A stretch of DNA of 64,000 nt from Aquilaria yunnanensis (Eukaryota; Streptophyta; Magnoliopsida; Malvales; Thymelaeaceae). Position numbers and translations under genes: made by a program. The notes below the pieces were generated by a model. It ran no database searches, was not told the origin of the DNA, and saw only the letters and a list, made by a program, of their open reading frames with translations. The stretch covers positions 87,930,893-87,994,892 of the forward strand of contig CM077594.1 of the NCBI GenBank assembly GCA_039654915.1, in the 5' to 3' direction. Positions within the stretch are counted from its first letter, which is position 1. The number at the start of each line of letters is the position of its first letter. Of the stretch, positions 34,401 through 49,400 are shown piece after piece.

Positions 34401-37400
34401 AAAGTGGGTTTTTAATGGTATATTGTCTTTTACCTAGCTTCTAGGTCTCTCTATATATAAATTAGGTATTGTAGAAAAAGAGTAGGTCTTTCTAGTGGTG
34501 ATCAACAGGCCAACCGGGCCTGGGTCTAGATCTGGGAGACCTCAGCACAGCCCAGCCAAAGGGTGGCTCGTGGGTGCTTCAGGATTTTGGCTGTAGGGTT
34601 GAAACGTGATGAAGATGAGGCTGATGATGTTGAAACACAGCTTGGCTGAGGTGCGGCTGTTCTTACCTTATTTGAATGGGTCATACAATATATTTTGTAC
34701 AACTTACGCAATTGGTGGTCTGTAGTAGCAGAATAATTAAGTGCAGAAATATGAGCTTGCTCTAAGAATGTGTGATAATATGCCTCAAGTGACTGTAAGG
34801 TACCCGTACATTCAGGTCAAGTGCAGATGTAACTAAAATGGGCTTTTGGGCTAAAAAAACTGTTAGGAGCTGTTGGGGTCCTTTTTTGCAAGTTTTCCAA
34901 TTTTTTCTTTTTGAATTTTCTGCACCTCCCCCTGGCTGGGCCAAGCTGGGCTTTGACTGGGCTGGTCTTGGTCAGGCCATTGGCGACCTCTAGGTCTTGC
35001 AGCCATCTTAAAAGGACAGAAGAAGACAAGCAACCACGGAGAAGCTCAACAACTTTTGTCCTTGCAGAAGATACTTTTTTTTCCTTTTTTCTTTTTAAAT
35101 CTTTGCTTTGCTATTTTTTTATTTTCATGGGCCACGGTCCACCTTCACCTGCACATGGCTTTCTTTTCCTCATTTCTTTTTGTTTCTACCTTACTACTAT
35201 ATGTTTTTTCTAGTGCACCCCCTTCACTCGGGCATCGCTATTTAATGTGCCTTGTGCCCAACAAGGGTTGTTGTTGTCGTAAAATCAGGGACACAATAAT
35301 AGCTCTAGAAAATCTACAACTTCTAAATTTTTGAAAAATAACTTCCCTAACACCTGTAATCCGGGGAAATCTGGGCGTTGTAATATTAGATAAGGCAGGG
35401 GCCTTTTTTTACCCTCGAACGCACTCAAGTTCATTGCTCTCCAAATTAGCGAAAAAATCGCAAAAGAGGTTAAGGAGATGGCCTTTTTGTTTATGTCTTG
35501 TGTTTTCTGTATGCCTTGCCCCTCATGCCAAAATGGTTCCTTGTGTCTTAAGTGCAACTTTCCTTTGACTACCTTGCTCTTAGATACTTTGGGATTGCCC
35601 GGAAGTAGATTTCAACACTCAAGTTTTCTATTGTATGCTTATTTATCAATCTAGCGGTCAATCAATCAATTAAGCCTTAATCCAAACCAGTTGAGGTGGG
35701 CTACAGGAATCTTGTGTCTCTGCGTTGCTCAGTTAGTATCAAGCTCCTCTGATGCCCTAAAAGGGCAAGATCTTTTGATACTAAATCTATCCGAGAGTCA
35801 CCTATTATATGCTTATAGGTGGAGCAGCAAATTTTTACAATCGTTGAAAGAAATAGTATCACTTACATAAGCTAATCATTGGTCTCTTTCATGCCTATTT
35901 ATTGTGTGGCAGTATATTTTGTATCTGGTTCGGTACACTAACTCTAGATTTTATTTCTTAAGTTCTCTCCCTTTTATGCTTATTTTTTTTGTGTTCAATC
36001 TTTTTCCAAGGGTTACTGTGAAATTAAGGTATTATCCGAAGGATTACATCCAAGAGTTCATGGCAGAATCTACTTCATTCTTACTTAGGAATTCTCCCCT
36101 TGAACAGCTAATTAGAGGTACTAATATGCTATGGCATAAAGTTCTTACGGCCTTTTTATTTGTTTCATGCAAATTTTGGGGAAGAAAATTTTCTGGTTTT
36201 TTTTTTTTTGGAGAAGTTAGTATTGTTTGATTTATAGTGGAAGATAACTTCTAGCTCTAATCTTGTGAAAGAAAAATGTATTTTGGTGTTACTGGTGTTG
36301 ATATGATGATTATTAGGAAACAACTTGATGCTTTTCTCATCCACAAGTGATTTGTGTAGGAAAGTGGTGAGAAATAAAATTGGAACAAAAACACACCCCT
36401 TTCATATTCATGTTCTTTGTGAGCTATGATACTTTTTTGGTTTTACGTCGTGTCTTCTGAGTTGGCCTTGGAGTTATTAATTTCAATTAGATGATTGTAT
36501 TGGTGGACCCTTCTTGGTATGTTATAGTCTGTCTTTTCAGGTGTTAGGTGGTTTGTCTTTCCTTGGAGCAAAGTAAATCTCATGCTGGTTGCTTTGTTGT
36601 GGTCGGGGTAACTTTCCCAGTAAATGATGCACAGTTCTGTAACTTGATTGAAACAGGGACTAGGAAGGTTATTCTTGAAGTCATGAAAAAGCCGTCGTCT
36701 ATGAGGAAAACTGGAGTTGCTGCTCTGTTATGTTATGCTATGTTGGGAAACTCATCTAGATTTCACTCGGGGGCTGAGCGAGTTCTGCGGTTGGTGTTGG
36801 ACAGTTCTCTATATTCTGTTGGCTATAAATTTGCTGGAGGCAGGTCTTTTTTGAAGAACTAGTGATAATCTTTATTTAGTGGGAGAAGAATGCTTCATAT
36901 GTTTTGTTACTTCTTAATGTTCTGTTTGTTAGATACCAAAAACAGCAATTTCATGAGAGTAAGTTATTCATTTAGTTTTAGTTTTTATCTTTCTAGAGAT
37001 TAAACCTTTGTCCTGGGACCATACCATTTCATAACTTTGAAGGTGTACTAGAGGGTGCCGTAGCATATGAACAACCAACCAGCCGACCAATCAATCAACT
37101 AAGCCTAGATGATCTAGTTGAGATCAACTGCATATTATGTCTCCATTCTGCTTGGTTGGAGGCTACTTCCTTCTTAAGCTCTAAAAGAGCAAGATCTCTT
37201 CTTATGACTTCTGACAAAGTAAATGTTGGTCTACCTTATCTCTTCTGGATAGATGCACCATCGAATGGCTGCATGTGAGAACAAATCATGCATCACCCTC
37301 CAAAAGTACACACGTACATGGATTTCTGTATGCGATTTATTAGGACATGTTGTTTAGATTGAATGAGATGACTTTTTATATCCTGGATCCACCTTCTAAG

Positions 37401-40400
37401 CTTTATCCTGTGTTGCAGGTCAGATTTATTCTCATACTTCCGGATGGTACTTTATTTTGAGCAACTGTTTTGTTCCTGTGTTTAGCAGCTCTCGACACTC
37501 TTTATATTTATTTTGTATCATATGCATTAGATTACTGGATGATTGTCTTGCTGACATGAATTTTGGTATTCTACGAACATTTTTCATCCCTTTTCCTTTT
37601 GTAGGCCCGGATATTATCCTTGAAGTTGTAATCAGTATTTTGCAAAGGTTATCAGAGGAGTTACAGCCGAAAGAATTAACACTGATTTGGGATTGCATAT
37701 ATCAGGAAATACGCAATTGCTTATCTAATGGGTCTTTCCTGCATCTAAGTCGTCTTCTATCACTTTTTGTTTCTACTGTTCAGTTTAATGGCGACCTCAA
37801 TGTTTCTGGTTAGTCTAGAACTTCAGATGACCTTTCTGATTTCTGTGAGCTCCTGTATCACATGTTAATCTATTTGATCACTGGAAGTAATATTTCTGAT
37901 GTTCTGTGCTGTAGATTATCAAGAAATGCTCAAGCTTGTTGACTCACTTGTGCAAAAATTAACACCACCTTCTATAATCCCAGAAGAGCAGTTATCTGGA
38001 ATTGTTGACAAGCTTTTGCGATTAGTGCTACATATGATTGATGGGCTGCACAAGACCAACAATATGTCCACTATTGCGGGTTTTGTACTACGCTGGGCTC
38101 CTATTTTTGAGTTAAGGAATTTGAGGTACTACCCCTTCATTATTCGTATTGCTTTTAATCTTTCTTACTTCATATTTCCTGAACTTGATATGCTTTAAAT
38201 TTCCAGATTCCTGGATTTTGTTGCAGAGTTGCTGCACAGGGATCCATCTGTGGTATATATGTTCAGGGATCTGATATTAAGGTATTATTGCAGCTGGGTT
38301 CTGGTTGTTTTATTGTGGATATAAGCAGTGTTTTTCTTTTAAATAAAATAATTCTTATTTGAAATTCTTACAATGGAAATTCCAGTACAATCAGCAGTAT
38401 GGTAAAATCTTCAACTGAAGAAGTTCTACCTCTGTTGTTGAGCTTCTGTGAGAAGATGCACATAAGGCCTGATAGTTCATGCTTTCTAAAAGGAGATGCT
38501 GAAGGGGCACTTTTAGACATCCGTTCTTTTATGCAAGAATCTTTTGTCGGCTGGATCCGGTTTATAAATGATATTGTTCTTGGGAAACTGTCTTCTGCCC
38601 AACTTGGTGAAATGAAGTTAGCTGTGTTGTGGGTAATCATCAAATGCTATCCCCATGTTATGGATTCATCGGCAAAAATATCAAAGGTTATTGATTTGAT
38701 TGATGCACTTGATCATCTTCTTATGGTCAAAGAAGGTAATTTTCATTTTCAATTACTTCTGCATACAAAGGGTATATGTTTCTTATATCTAGAGTAGCAT
38801 ACTTTTATGGCTTCCCTTATCTGTTAGCGCTACTGGGGATGGTTCACTTGTCATTACATATGTCCAGCTTGTGCATGTTGTCATTGGCTGTGATTATGTA
38901 CTCAGTGGTCAGGTCATGATGGTAGGTTTAGGGTCTTACATAAGTTTGCTGGTATTGGGTCAATTTTTGTGCCATTCTGGTTTATCTTTTCAGTAGAATT
39001 GATTTGGCTGCTGACTATTTTTGTACATGTACTGAAATATGGGAATTGTTGTCATGACATTTCCTCAATCAGTTCTAAAGATTTTTTTGGAAAGGGAAAA
39101 ATGGCCGCATCTTTCTGTTAATCTGTTATATTTGCCCTGGTGTGGGTTACTGAACTATCAGGATAAGGCCGAACCCACCTAGGTGAGAGGAGTATGGTGT
39201 ATCTTTAATGTTAAGGGATGGGTTTAGAAAATATTTGGGAGAAAATCTCAATTTCTTTACTTCTCCAGTGCAAATCCATACTCAATTCATACTCATGGTC
39301 ACTTATGGTCTAATGACTGTATTATATTCACAAGTTGAAATATTTTCTTGCCCAATTTTTTTTCACAAGAATAATGAGTGATACTATATTAGAAAGTCAT
39401 ATTCACTGCATACTCCCTTGCTATATTGCAGAGAGTATTGCTGGCATATCCAGATACATGTGGCAAAGTTTGATTGGGGCTGCTTTACATTCCCATAACT
39501 TGTGTCCATGTGATGGAGAATTTATCTTCCTAGAAATGAGCAAAGTACTGCATCTTGCCAAGACTCACAAATCATCTCCGCAAGTGTTGGTTGCTGTTGC
39601 TGATTACTTGGATCTTGTTAAAAGGTAGGTATTTGTACATATTAATATATCTTATGTAAAAAAATTGTTTGCATTTTTTTCTCTCCTTGTTTGATGAAGT
39701 GATACCTTTTATGCTGGAATGTGTGTCACACAGCAACCAATGTGGATTGCAAGCTGATGATGGGGCCAAAACATATCATCCTGAGCTTACAAAGGAGAAG
39801 GCTGTTGATGCAGTTGCTGAACTGGGAAATAATTTGAGCTGCTCAGAGAAGTCCATACGTGTTGCTACTCTGCGAATTTTATGTCATTATGAACCCTTTG
39901 ATTGTGAAGTTTCTGCTCAGGATGAGCTGCTTGAGAAGAAATCGAGAACAGCAGTTTCTCAAGCTTCCGAGCTGGAGGATGACAAAAGCCCTGTATGCGC
40001 CTTCCATCTTCCAAAGCTTTCATTGCCTAAAATTTATACTGATTGATTGATAAGCAGTTACTGTTTTATACTCTTAACTGCAGGTGCTTAAGCTTCTCCT
40101 CACAATTGAGGAGACTCCTCTTTCAGTTTCTACAAGCAGGAGAGCCACTCTACTGATATCCAAAATACAGATGGGAATCTCTGGCAGGAGAATTTCTGGG
40201 GCATATGCTCCTCTTCTCTTGAATGGAATAATTGGCATTTTTCATAATCGTTTTAGTTATTTATGGACTGCAGTGACTGAGTGCCTTGCGGTTCTGATCA
40301 GCAAACATGTTGGACTTGTTTGGGATGACTTCATCTTTTATTTTGAAAAATGCCAGTCCTCTTTCCTGACCTCCAGAGATCAGGTTGATAGAGCCAGTTC

Positions 40401-43400
40401 TAGTGTCCCAGAATCATATAGCGGTTAGTGGAGTCTTCTCAGTTAATTTTTCTCCTTCATTTTTTTTAATTTTTCTCATTCTATTTGCTCCTCCCATCTG
40501 CCCCATTTTCGGTTTTGACTTCCAAATGTTGAATCTGATGCTTTCTTTTGAAATCTAAACAAAACTTTTCCTTCCACATAGTTGTCTAATTAATTTTCCC
40601 TTTTGATGTAGATCTGGATGCGAAGTTCAATTTGTTTGCTACTCCTGCATATGACAGTACACCTTGCGCAACTGTTCTGTCCTCTTTGCTCCTATCTTTA
40701 CAAAAAGTTCCTTCTGTTGTTGAGTCTCGATCCCGGCAGATCACGACATTGTTCTTGAGGTTTTTGGGCTATGATACAGATAATCTTGAAAGGTTATCTT
40801 CTAGACCTGTTGATAAGAAATTTCAATTTAGCAATCTAAACAGGAAAATTGTCATTCTTGGTACTTCATATTTCCTTATGAATTTGTTCCTACAGTGTGG
40901 GTGCATACAATTCAAGTATTTGTAAAGGTAAACAGTGGAAGGACATCCTCAAAGAATGGCTAAAATTGCTGAGGGTGATGCGAAACCTGAAGTCATCATA
41001 CCAAAATCATTTCCTAAAGGATGTTCTGCAAAATAGGTTCTACATTGTTAAGCCATGCTTTTGATTTGCTTTCACTTATAGCTTATTTCTTAAAAAATAT
41101 GATATTAAGTTTCCATGTTTTCTTTTCCTTTTTCCTTTTGTCTTTTTATTTCTGGGACAATCAGTTAAGTTTTGTGTTTTCCTGGTCTTTTCCCTCTTGG
41201 GATTTGGGGGATTCTTTTGCAGACTTTTGGATGAGTATGATCCGGAATTACAGATGAGGGTTCTTGATTGCCTGCTGTTATGGAAAGATGAGTTCTTGAC
41301 ACCTTATGATCAGCATCTGAGAAATCTAATCATTGCAAAAACTCTTAGAGAAGAACTTACAACTTGGAGTTTATCCAAAGAGTCATGTGCAATTGAAGAA
41401 AGCCATAGAGTACATCTTATTCCCTTGGTTATTCGTCTCTTGATGCCCAAAGTCAGAAAATTAAAAACACTTGCTTCTCGAAAGGTTGCTGCAACAGATT
41501 TGTATATTTATTCACTTGGGGCTCTTTTTCCCTCTGTTTGTGGTTTTGCTACTTTAATTAATTTGTATTTGACTTTGTTTCTTCACCTGCTCAATATTCA
41601 CTCAAATTTGAGAGCATCTCCTCACCTGCTTCGTTTAATTTTTGACAGCACACAAGTGTGCATCATCGGAAAGCCATTCTTGGATTCATTGCCCAAGTTG
41701 AAGTTGAAGAACTTCCTCTTTTCTTTGTGTTGTTGATGAAGTCCATTCATATTGTACCCAATGGAGCTGATGAAAGCACTACTTTGTTCCGGACATGTTC
41801 TAGAAATTCTATGGCTGAATTTCTAGATGCCATAGAATTTCTAGATGTAAAATATCTGCAGTACTTTATACCAGAAAATGTGACAGCCTTACCATTGAAG
41901 AGGAAACATGGTTTTTTGCATGTAATTAAAGATGTCCTTGGCAGTTTTGATGAATTGCACATCAGGCCTTTTCTTGATCTAGTAATGGGATGTGTTGTTC
42001 GGTTACTAAGAAGCTCTGCCTCTGGTATTGATGCTGCAAGAGGGGTTGAATCCTATTCAGTGGGACATAACATTGTTGAAGCAACTTCACATGAGAATCA
42101 GGCTAGCACCAATTGCATGCTGGTAATATTTTTTACTCTAGAAATGCTGCTTTTCATATTTCCTTTGTTTGAGATTGGTTTTTTTCTCTTTCAGAAAAAT
42201 AATTTTTTTATATTTAATCTAAGTCGATAAAGTCTGTTCATTAAAATAAGACTGTGTCCCTTAGGAAGCCATACAGGTCCCTTTTGATCTACACAGTTCA
42301 GCAATATCTGGGTTTAACAGGTGTAAATATTTGTTGTTTTTCTTTCTCATGAGAAAGATTCGGTCAGGCATCAAGAGAGAGTTAACATGTCTCTATGCTT
42401 AGATATATGTGCTGTTTTCTAATCCTTCTAATTCAGCATGAGCTTGTGAAAGAAGAGCATCTTAATCATTCTGTTCTTCTTTTCTGTCAGTATGAATATT
42501 TAATCACATCAATGTCAAGACTTGAATGTTTACTGGAAGCTCTTTATATTGATTCATGTGCAGACTGCTGCTGATGTGAAGCAGTTGAAGGAGTTACGGT
42601 CTTTATGCCTAAAAATTCTTTCACTTGTTCTCAACAAGTATGAAGATCATGAATTTGGAAACGAGTTCTGGGACCTATTTTTTAATTCAGTTGAATCCTT
42701 GATCAATGCTTTCAAGCAAGAGGGTTCTAGTAGTGAAAAGCCAAGCTCTCTGTTCTCTTGCTTTCTGGCCATGAGTAGAAGCCACAGACTTGTTTCTTTA
42801 CTCTGCAAGAATGGGAATCTTGTTCCTGATATATTTTCTATCCTAAGTGTAACATCGGCTTCAGAGGCTATTATATCTTGTGTGATGGCTTTCATTGAGA
42901 ATCTGTTCAATCTCGATAGCGAGCTGGATGATGAAAACAGTCTTATCAAGGGAGTTTTGCATCAAAATATGGAGACATTGATCTGCAGTCTACACTGTCT
43001 ATATCTGAGTGATGGTGCATCCAGAAGGTATGCTTGTTTGGTTTTGCATTAGTTTCGCCCATACTTCTGATTATATGCAGAAAAATTTATCATTGGAGAA
43101 ATTTTTAATCTGGGAATTATGTGAAGTCTCTTCGCAAAATGCATTTAAGATTAAGATCTCTTTATGATAAAGATACATGCATGAAAGGAAAATGCAAAAT
43201 TGACTTTACTCTGATGGAAACCATAACGTAAAATGCAAAATTGAGGAAGTAAAGATCTGATGGAAACCATAACGTAACTTTAGAAAGCTAACAATTTGGT
43301 CTTTAGTGTTAGGGACGATCATATAAAAGGTAGAATTCCCTTTTTTCTTGGTCTAATAAATGGATGATAGTGCAGAAGAGCTTGGCTCTTCCAGTTTGTC

Positions 43401-46400
43401 TCCCCAAGCATAAAGCTTTGATAAAATACCAGCACGAGTATGCTTTCTGTTTTACTGGTTGGCATGTAGGCATATAGTTGGTGAGTATGGGTACTCATGA
43501 TATTTTTCTTTTCAATGAAATTATGAGTGAGAGTACTTTGTGGCCTCTATGATCGAAGAGTGATATGGCTTTTTCTTTTTGTCAAGAAGGAATGAGACTC
43601 TGCAGACAATAACCACTTCTACTCCAATATAACTGATTTCTTACAGAACTTCAATTGAGCAGAAAATGTCATTGAATGCACCAAACAGGTGCAAACCAAG
43701 CACCGAGTTAAATATGAAGAGAAATGCTGGATGGTATCTGCAAAAGAAAAAAAAAAGACAAAAAAAAAAAAAACAGAGATAAGAAAACGAAAATCAGCAT
43801 TCCTAGTAATCCTGAATTCATCAGTTTGTATCCATACATTCATTGCAAGTTATTGCCCTTCACATATTCCTTTTGGATGTTACACATACTTATTTTACCT
43901 TCTCAGTTGAATTATTGTTTGTTTGACAGAAAGCTGGTGAGATTCCCTCTGGAGACTGAAATCAGGATTTTAAAATCACTATCGAGGTACATGAATGATC
44001 TGGCACTGGGGCAAAAACTTGGTGACATCCTGCTTGCACTCATATCAAAGAAAAGAGTTCAAAGTTCAGGTAGTGGTATTATTAAGCTTCTATTAGTAAT
44101 TGAATATCTTTTCCCCATTTGTTTGGAAATGAGTGGTGTTGGTGTTGCAGATATCTGTACTGAAGCTATTCAGGTCCTCAAAGAGATTGTACCAGTATTG
44201 GAAACCAATAGTACCACAAAGATACTTAATGCAGTCTCTCCACTTCTTATATCAGCTGAACATGACATGCGATTGTGCATATGCTCTCTTCTTGAAACAC
44301 TTGCTAGAACAGATACTTCTGTAGCTGTGCTGGTACTTCTTGAAACTTTTGCTAGAAATTACATGCATACACACATACATGCATTTATTTTCTTTCCCTC
44401 CACCTATATAGTTTCCTGATCTTTTCCATTTCTATATATTTCATTAAGAGCATAATTAAAAAAATTCTATCACATTCATGCTCACATACATAATACATAA
44501 TTACCATGTCCATCCCAATTTCTTTGAAACTTTTAGGTTTTTAGCATGGAGATTAAGAAAGAGGAAGAAAGAGGAGAAGTTTGTGTGTTGTTTCCACTTT
44601 TGCCTAAAATAGTAAATGTTGCAAAAAATGTGGGTTGGAGGGAGTAAAAAATTTCTAAATATTTTAGTTCTATGATATGTGTAGATGTAATACATTTTTT
44701 CCTAGATCTGGATATTGCCTCCTGAGCTTTTCAGTTCTATAAATTTCCATAACAACCATAATGAAAAAAAATTATATTTTTGGACTGCAGGCTGGAATTA
44801 TTAGCAAATTGAATGCATCCTCAGATGTGGAGATTGGTGGACTTGATTATGATACCATAGTTGTTGCATATGAAGAAATTGGAGTTGAATTATTCAGCAA
44901 TATCCATGTGGAACATGCTATGGTTATACTGTCGCAATGTGTTCATGATATGTCATCTGAGGAATTAATCATAAGGCATAGTGCCTATAGGTCTTTGCTC
45001 ACTTTGCTTGATTTTGCTACTCAATTTCTTGGTGGGGTAGTTGAAGGTACTTCTAGATATGCACAAGTCATCAGGAATGCTCATGCTAGTTGGACAAGGA
45101 CAACAATTCTCCGTGTAATGAACAAGATTCTCTTGAAATATATGGGGGATGCTGTAAGCCGGGGATCATCTGGTAAAAAAGTAAGGAAATGAGATCTATT
45201 CATTTTTTATGACTAATGGCTGCTTGCTGGTTCTGTGTGGCAAAGAAGTTACTTATGAGAATATGAAGGGAAGGTAAAAGTAGTCTTGGTGGGGAGCAAA
45301 ATCAGAGGTGGTTGCCTTAAATGGTTTAGGCATGTCCAGGATAGAGCATAACAGAAGTTATTCAAATTTTACAGAATCTGCTTGGTTTGTGCCAGCCAGT
45401 TTTCTGAAACGCTCTTGCGTAGAAATAGTAATGAAAAAAGAATCTTGCTTTATAAATAGATGGACTTGAGAATTTTTCGATTGATTGATATCATGCGCAT
45501 TCAGAAGAAACAATGTGCTTGTGTGTTTTGTGTATTGCTCAATTTAGGGCTTGACAGATACTTTTGGGCTGAAGAATATTTCTCTTGGGGATGGGGTTTT
45601 AAACTTGAAAGATCTTACATGGGGAAAACTATATGACATTTTACAATTTCTATATCCTAACAACTTATGCTGCATCACGTCTTCTTGACATGGTGGCAGG
45701 AGTGGATTGATCTGTTACGTGAAATGGTGATGAGGCTTCCAGATGCACTGAGTTTCAGTAAATTACGAGCTCTTTGCTCTGAAGATGCTGATCAGGATTT
45801 CTTCACTAATATCATGCACTTACAGGTAATCCCTTGTGTATACTTCTCTCTGCTTGCAAGCGTTCACTTTTTTTTCTTATTTAAAAAATGAGAACTATTA
45901 TGCTGTATATCTTTACATGTGAAGTTCAAAGATTGGAATGTTGCAGAATTCATGCATGAATTTCATCATATGTTCTATGTTTGTAACTTTTTTTCAATAT
46001 GGGAATGTTGTGGAGTTCATGCATGGTTTTAGCTTTTTCACTGCAGGAGGCAAGGCTGCTGCTTATGATCGAAATTAAGTAGAATGTCGTGCTCAGTTTC
46101 TTTTGCTTTAATTGATGACTTTATGAACTATTTGTACTGAATATTATCCAATAGAAGAGCTTTTAAGAGATTCATAAGTAGATTATTGGTAATCCTTGCA
46201 GAAGCATAGGAGAGCTAAGGCTTTGCTGCACTTCAGAGATGTTATGTGCAGTACCAGCATGCCGGAGGTACTTGGTTTAAGTTTGTATGTTTATTTCATA
46301 GCCCCCTCCCCCTAAACCAGCTACTAAGACTTGCATTTACTTCTGAAATTTCAGGAGATTGCAAATAACCTGTTTACTCCACTCTTTTTCAATATATTGT

Positions 46401-49400
46401 ATGACTTAAAACATGGTAAGGATGAACATGTGAGAAGTGCATGCTTACAAGCACTTGCTACAGTTTCTGCTTGCATGGAGTGGAAGTCATATTCTTCCCT
46501 GTTGATGCGATGCTTCCAAGAGATGAAAAAAAATACAGAAAAGCAGAATGTCTTGATGCGTTTGGTTTGTTCCGTCTTGGACCATTTTCACTTCTCACTA
46601 ATACATGGTGGTGAAGAGGCCGAAGGTTCCTCACGAGGTGGGGAAACTGTTGGTTCAAATTCTCAAGCTCTGGTGCGGAAACATGATAGCTCTTCAACTG
46701 TTGTTGAGATCCAGACATTTCTTGACAAAGTTATTCTCCCAAAGATGCTCAAATTATTGAACTCCGGCTCTGATAAGATTGATGTCAATATAAATCTTGC
46801 TGCCTTGAAACTATTAAAATTGCTTCCAGGTGATGCAATGGACATGCATCTCTCAAGCCTTGTACATCGCATTTCTAACTTTTTGAGGAGTCGGGTTGAA
46901 AGTACCCGTGATGAGGCAAGGTCTGTGTTGGCTGATTGCTTGAAAGAGCTTGGACTTGAATATCTTCAATTTATAGTTCGCGTTCTGCAATCAACCTTGA
47001 AGCGTGGATTTGAGTTGCATGTTCTGGGGTTCACACTTCATTTCCTACTATATAAAGTTCTTCCACATTCAGCTACTGGGAAGCTTGATTACTGCCTGGA
47101 TGATCTCCTCGATGTGGTAGAGAATGATATTCTTGGGGATGTTGCTGAGGAGAAGGAGGTGGAAAAAATTGCTTCAAAAATGAAAGAAACTAAGAAGTGC
47201 AAGTCATTTGAAACCCTCAAGCTAATAGCCGAAAACATAAAATTCAAAGATTATGCATCAAAGCTTCTTTCTCCCGTTACTAAGCAGTTGCAGAAGCATT
47301 TTGGACAAAAAGTTAAAGCTAAATTGGAGAATATGTTGAATCATATAGCTGCTGGTATTGAATGCAATCCCGCTGTAGATCAAACTGACCTGTTCATCTT
47401 TCTTTATGGCCTTATAGAGGACGGGTTAAATGAAAGAATAAGTTTGGATAAGAGTTCATTGTGTGGTATACAGGAAGATAAGCTTCAGAGAAGTGATGCT
47501 GGTAGTATAAAAGTGAATTCACACATCGTAGTAGTGTTTGCTTTGGGGGTTTTTGTTAATAGAGTAAAACACATCAAAATGAACAATGATGAGCAGATGT
47601 TGTCCATGTTGGACCCATTCATCAAATTGCTTGGGAACTGCTTGAATTCTAAATATGAAGATATTTTGTCAGTATGCCTTAGATGCTTAATTCCATTGGT
47701 GAGGCTACCACTGCCATCCCTGGGATCAGAGGCTGATAAATTAAAGGTGCTGCTGTTAGATATTGCCCAGGGTTCTGTAGATCATCACAGTCCATTAACG
47801 GAATCATGCTTTAAGTTGTTAACTGTCCTCTTACGAAGCACCAAAATTACATTATCCTCAGATCAGCTACGCCTTTTAATCCAGTTCCCAGTGTTTGTTG
47901 ACCTTGGAAGGCAATCCTCAATTGTTGCCTTGTCACTTCTGAAAGCAATTGTTGGGCGTAAACTGGTTGTTCCCGAGATCTATGATCTAGCTGTTAGAGT
48001 TTCAGAGCTGATGATAACTAGCCAATCGGAGTCTATACGCAGGAAATGTAGTCAGATTTTGTTACAATTCTTTGCTAGTTATATCCTTTCTGAGAAGCGT
48101 TGGCAGCAGCATTTGGATTTTCTTCTTGCACAGCTAAGGCATGAATTGTACAAGTATTTCAGTGTTCTTTACTGCATTTTTAATATGTAATCTCTAATAT
48201 TATTTCTATTTCTAGCAGATATGAGCATCCAGCCGGCAGGGAAGCTGTTCTCGAAATGCTCCATGCAATTATAGTTAAGTTCTCGGAAAACAAAGTGAAC
48301 AGCCAATCACAGACAATATTTATTCATTTGGTGGAATGTTTGGCTAATGATGGTGATAACAGAGTCCGTTCTATGACTGCTGGGGTAATAAAACTTCTAG
48401 TTGGACGCATTAGCCAACAATCACTCAATTTTGTTCTTGAATGCTGTCTATTATGGTATTCAGGCGAGAAGCAACAACTATGGAGCTCAAGTGCGCAGGT
48501 GAGATTAGATGGCTATTTAACTAGATGTATGCTCTAATAAACACAAAACATCTGTGTTCAACAATTACCAAGGATGAAGCAGCAGCCTGCTGTTCTTTTG
48601 CTCAAGAGTAGAAATAAAATATTGTTAGAGCATGGACTTGTCTGTTCATGCTTTTTTTTATCTGTCAGAATACATATCTTTTTGTTATGTTCCTTTCATG
48701 AGTCTTGTTGCATGTTCAATTACCATTATTTTGTGATTATGTCGAACATGGTTTTGATTTTGGTTCAAATGTTGCCTTGTATTTTGTTGGGCCTTTCCGC
48801 TAATTTTGGGTTTTGATTTGAAATTTTTAAGATGGTTCTAGAGCTTCAGGTTTGTTGTTACAGATTTTTCCATTTTCCTGGTCCACATAATAGACTTATT
48901 TTCAGCTGTTCTATTATAGAGGGTCTTGTTCAATGGCAATGTCCAAATGGTTTTCAGTAGGGTTTTGTGTTGCCCCATGTTATGTTCGAGCCTCCTTGTT
49001 TGGCCCTGTTTATTTTCTGCACTGCATTATCATTCATTCTCTGGGGGTGATTCACTTGAATAGTCACTCATCCTTAGCACTGTTTAATTGGTCATCATCA
49101 TCAAAAATTGTGATCTCAAATATGTCAGTGTTGTTGGTACAAAATTCATCATGCAATTAATGTCTAAGAACAATAAAAATCAAAGTGGCAAATTTTTTCT
49201 TTGATTGCCATTCTGATGCGACCTTGTGAGGAATTTAAATTGATGTTCGAAATCCTTTTGCACGAGAGTAGTACTTTCATGGTTTTGTATACTTACACCC
49301 TTGGTTGTATCAAATTCAGCTGATGCTTATTGCTTGGTCGTCTCTTGGTTCAGTTTTGGTATTTTGATCTTCCTCTTTATTTCCCATTTTTTATTTTATT

